From a virus: 30,199 bases of DNA. The DNA lies in IMG/VR virus record IMGVR_UViG_3300032308_001277, positions 1 to 30,199 of that record. One strand, given 5' to 3'. Below, piece by piece: positions 29,269-30,199 of the stretch. The notes under the pieces were generated by a model. It saw only the letters and a list, made by a program, of their open reading frames with translations. It did not search any database and was not told where the DNA came from. Position 1 is the stretch's first letter. Each line of letters opens with the position of its first letter. The translations under genes were made by a program, and so were the position numbers.

Positions 29269-29696
29269 AACCCAAAGCAAACTTTGGCAAAAACAAAGGA
29301 CATGAAAATATAATTCCTCCAAAAAAAGGAGAACCAAGCAGAAATCCAAGTGGCAGACCAAAGCTACCTGAAGACATTCTCCAGATGAAACGTGCATCTA
29401 CTGAACAGTTAATCAGTGCTTATCATAAATTTGCTTTTACTGAATTAAAAGAACTAAATAACGAAAAACCCAACAATCTAATAGAACAGGGTGTAAGACA
29501 GACAATTTCAAACTTTGCAAACACAGGAGAGATTGCAGATATAAGTAAGCTATGGGATAGGGTTCTAGGTAAACCTTTGGAGTCTATTGATATAACTAGC
29601 AAAGGTGAAAGTCTTACAAACGACAAGTTGACTCCTGAAGAGAGGAGAGCTATGATCGACAGATTAAGATCCGAGATGGGAAACAACAACGCTTGA
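29265..29696 (+). CDS. DUF5681-type protein, putative small terminase subunit
   Basis: A 143-residue protein directly before terL and overlapping it by TTGA. The N-terminal KKGEPSRNPSGRPKLP is the hallmark of the DUF5681 domain, often found in small proteins next to terL that appear to act as the DNA-recognition (small terminase) subunit. The rest is helical (TEQLISAYHKFAFTELKELN, WDRVLGKPLESIDI) and ends with charged RMIDRLRSEM-like residues. The small-terminase role is inferred from position. Confidence 0.75.
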   Translation: MKPKANFGKNKGHENIIPPKKGEPSRNPSGRPKLPEDILQMKRASTEQLISAYHKFAFTELKELNNEKPNNLIEQGVRQTISNFANTGEIADISKLWDRVLGKPLESIDITSKGESLTNDKLTPEERRAMIDRLRSEMGNNNA

Positions 29697-30199
29697 ATAA
29701 TACAAGATACATAAATAATCTGATTGAGGATGGTTGGAAGAATGCAGACTTGTACTACAAACTTAAAGATCATCAAATAGATTTATATAATCAGATTACT
29801 AAGGGAAATAATAAAAAGCACGTAGTCAACTGTTCACGTAGATTTGGGAAGTCTTACACATTATGCCTTATAGCTATCGAACATGCTCTTAAAAGTAAAG
29901 TCCATGTAAGATTTGCGGCACCGACAAGTAAACAATTAAAAGAAATCATACAACCTATTATGGTAAAGATTTTATCAGATTGTCCTGAAGAATTAAAACC
30001 AGATTTCAAAAGTCAAGACAATAAATATGTATTTCAGAATGGATCTGAGATACATATAGCAGGATGCGACAATGGAAACTCGGAGAATCTAAGAGGTCAT
30101 GAGTCTGATTTGAATCTTATAGATGAGGCAGGGTTTATAGATGATCTGGAATACGTTCTCAAAGATATTCTAATGCCACAGACATTGACTACAGGAGGG
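29693..30199 (+). CDS. terL: Large terminase subunit, N-terminal part (continues at base 1)
   Basis: Starts at TTG 29693, overlapping the previous stop as TTGA, and runs off the window end; it continues without frame break at position 124 after the shared 123 bases. Residues 47-54 (CSRRFGKS) form the Walker A loop in the deviant form typical of phage terminases, followed by VRFAAPTSKQLKEII and the coupling region. The last bases encode the Walker B region also present at the left end. Full gene 463 residues, unbroken. See the left part for the nuclease domain. Confidence 0.92.
   Translation, partial: MNNTRYINNLIEDGWKNADLYYKLKDHQIDLYNQITKGNNKKHVVNCSRRFGKSYTLCLIAIEHALKSKVHVRFAAPTSKQLKEIIQPIMVKILSDCPEELKPDFKSQDNKYVFQNGSEIHIAGCDNGNSENLRGHESDLNLIDEAGFIDDLEYVLKDILMPQTLTTGG
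30077..30199. repeat. Direct terminal repeat, right copy
   Basis: Identical over all 123 bases to positions 1-123, joining the two ends of the window inside terL. Non-redundant genome length is therefore 30,076 bases. Confidence 0.95.

Overview
The window reads as one complete tailed-phage genome of about 30.1 kb. Its first and last 123 bases are identical and the large terminase gene runs across the two ends, so the molecule closes into a circle of about 30,076 bp (circular or circularly permuted DNA cut arbitrarily by assembly). It is AT-rich by eye, very densely packed (most genes overlap by 1 or 4 bases as TAATG, ATGA or TTGA), and has Shine-Dalgarno sites. A lipobox-plus-C-terminal-membrane spanin points to a Gram-negative host. 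I cannot name the host genus. A portal resembling the P22 type, the absence of any tape-measure, sheath or tube gene, and an adaptor plus large tail-hub gene pair indicate a short-tailed (podovirus-like) virion. There is no recognisable RNA polymerase, DNA polymerase, helicase, integrase or CI-like repressor, and no tRNA or CRISPR array was seen.

Layout: (1) 29265-30199 joined to 1-4430: packaging and head start (DUF5681-type putative small terminase, large terminase, portal, scaffold) with two unknown AT-rich genes inserted. (2) 4449-6334: terminator, promoter candidate, structured leader, major capsid protein and a 22-residue basic mini-protein. (3) 6335-12086: tail fibre with stalk repeats, two tail-fibre-chaperone-like genes, two small charged proteins, head-tail adaptor, large tail protein and a small structural protein. 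(4) 12088-17378: four large Gln/Ala/Gly-rich proteins that look like DNA-ejection proteins, with abrupt internal changes in base composition. (5) 17375-18745: lysis cassette (two small membrane proteins, C39-like endolysin, u-spanin). (6) 18742-19500: the only leftward genes, a small helix-turn-helix protein and a four-helix membrane protein separated by an attenuator-like terminator. (7) 19501-19655: divergent control region with phased T-tracts and a promoter overlapped by an inverted repeat. (8) 19656-29268: rightward early-type genes, mostly small unknowns, plus a putative annealing/recombination protein, YopX-like protein, BRO-type antirepressor, RepO-like initiator with an iteron cluster inside its gene, ThyX, a PD-(D/E)XK-like nuclease, a GNAT-like protein and several small membrane proteins.

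Working model: replication is started by the RepO-like protein at repeats inside its own gene, with host replication enzymes and phage ThyX supplying dTMP. Concatemers are processed by the recombination protein and nuclease and packaged by TerL. Lysis uses holin, C39 endolysin and a single-polypeptide spanin. No gene-free stretch exceeds 300 bases; the longest is 4431-4646 (216 bases), described below. All functions are inferred from reading motifs and gene order; no database search was possible.
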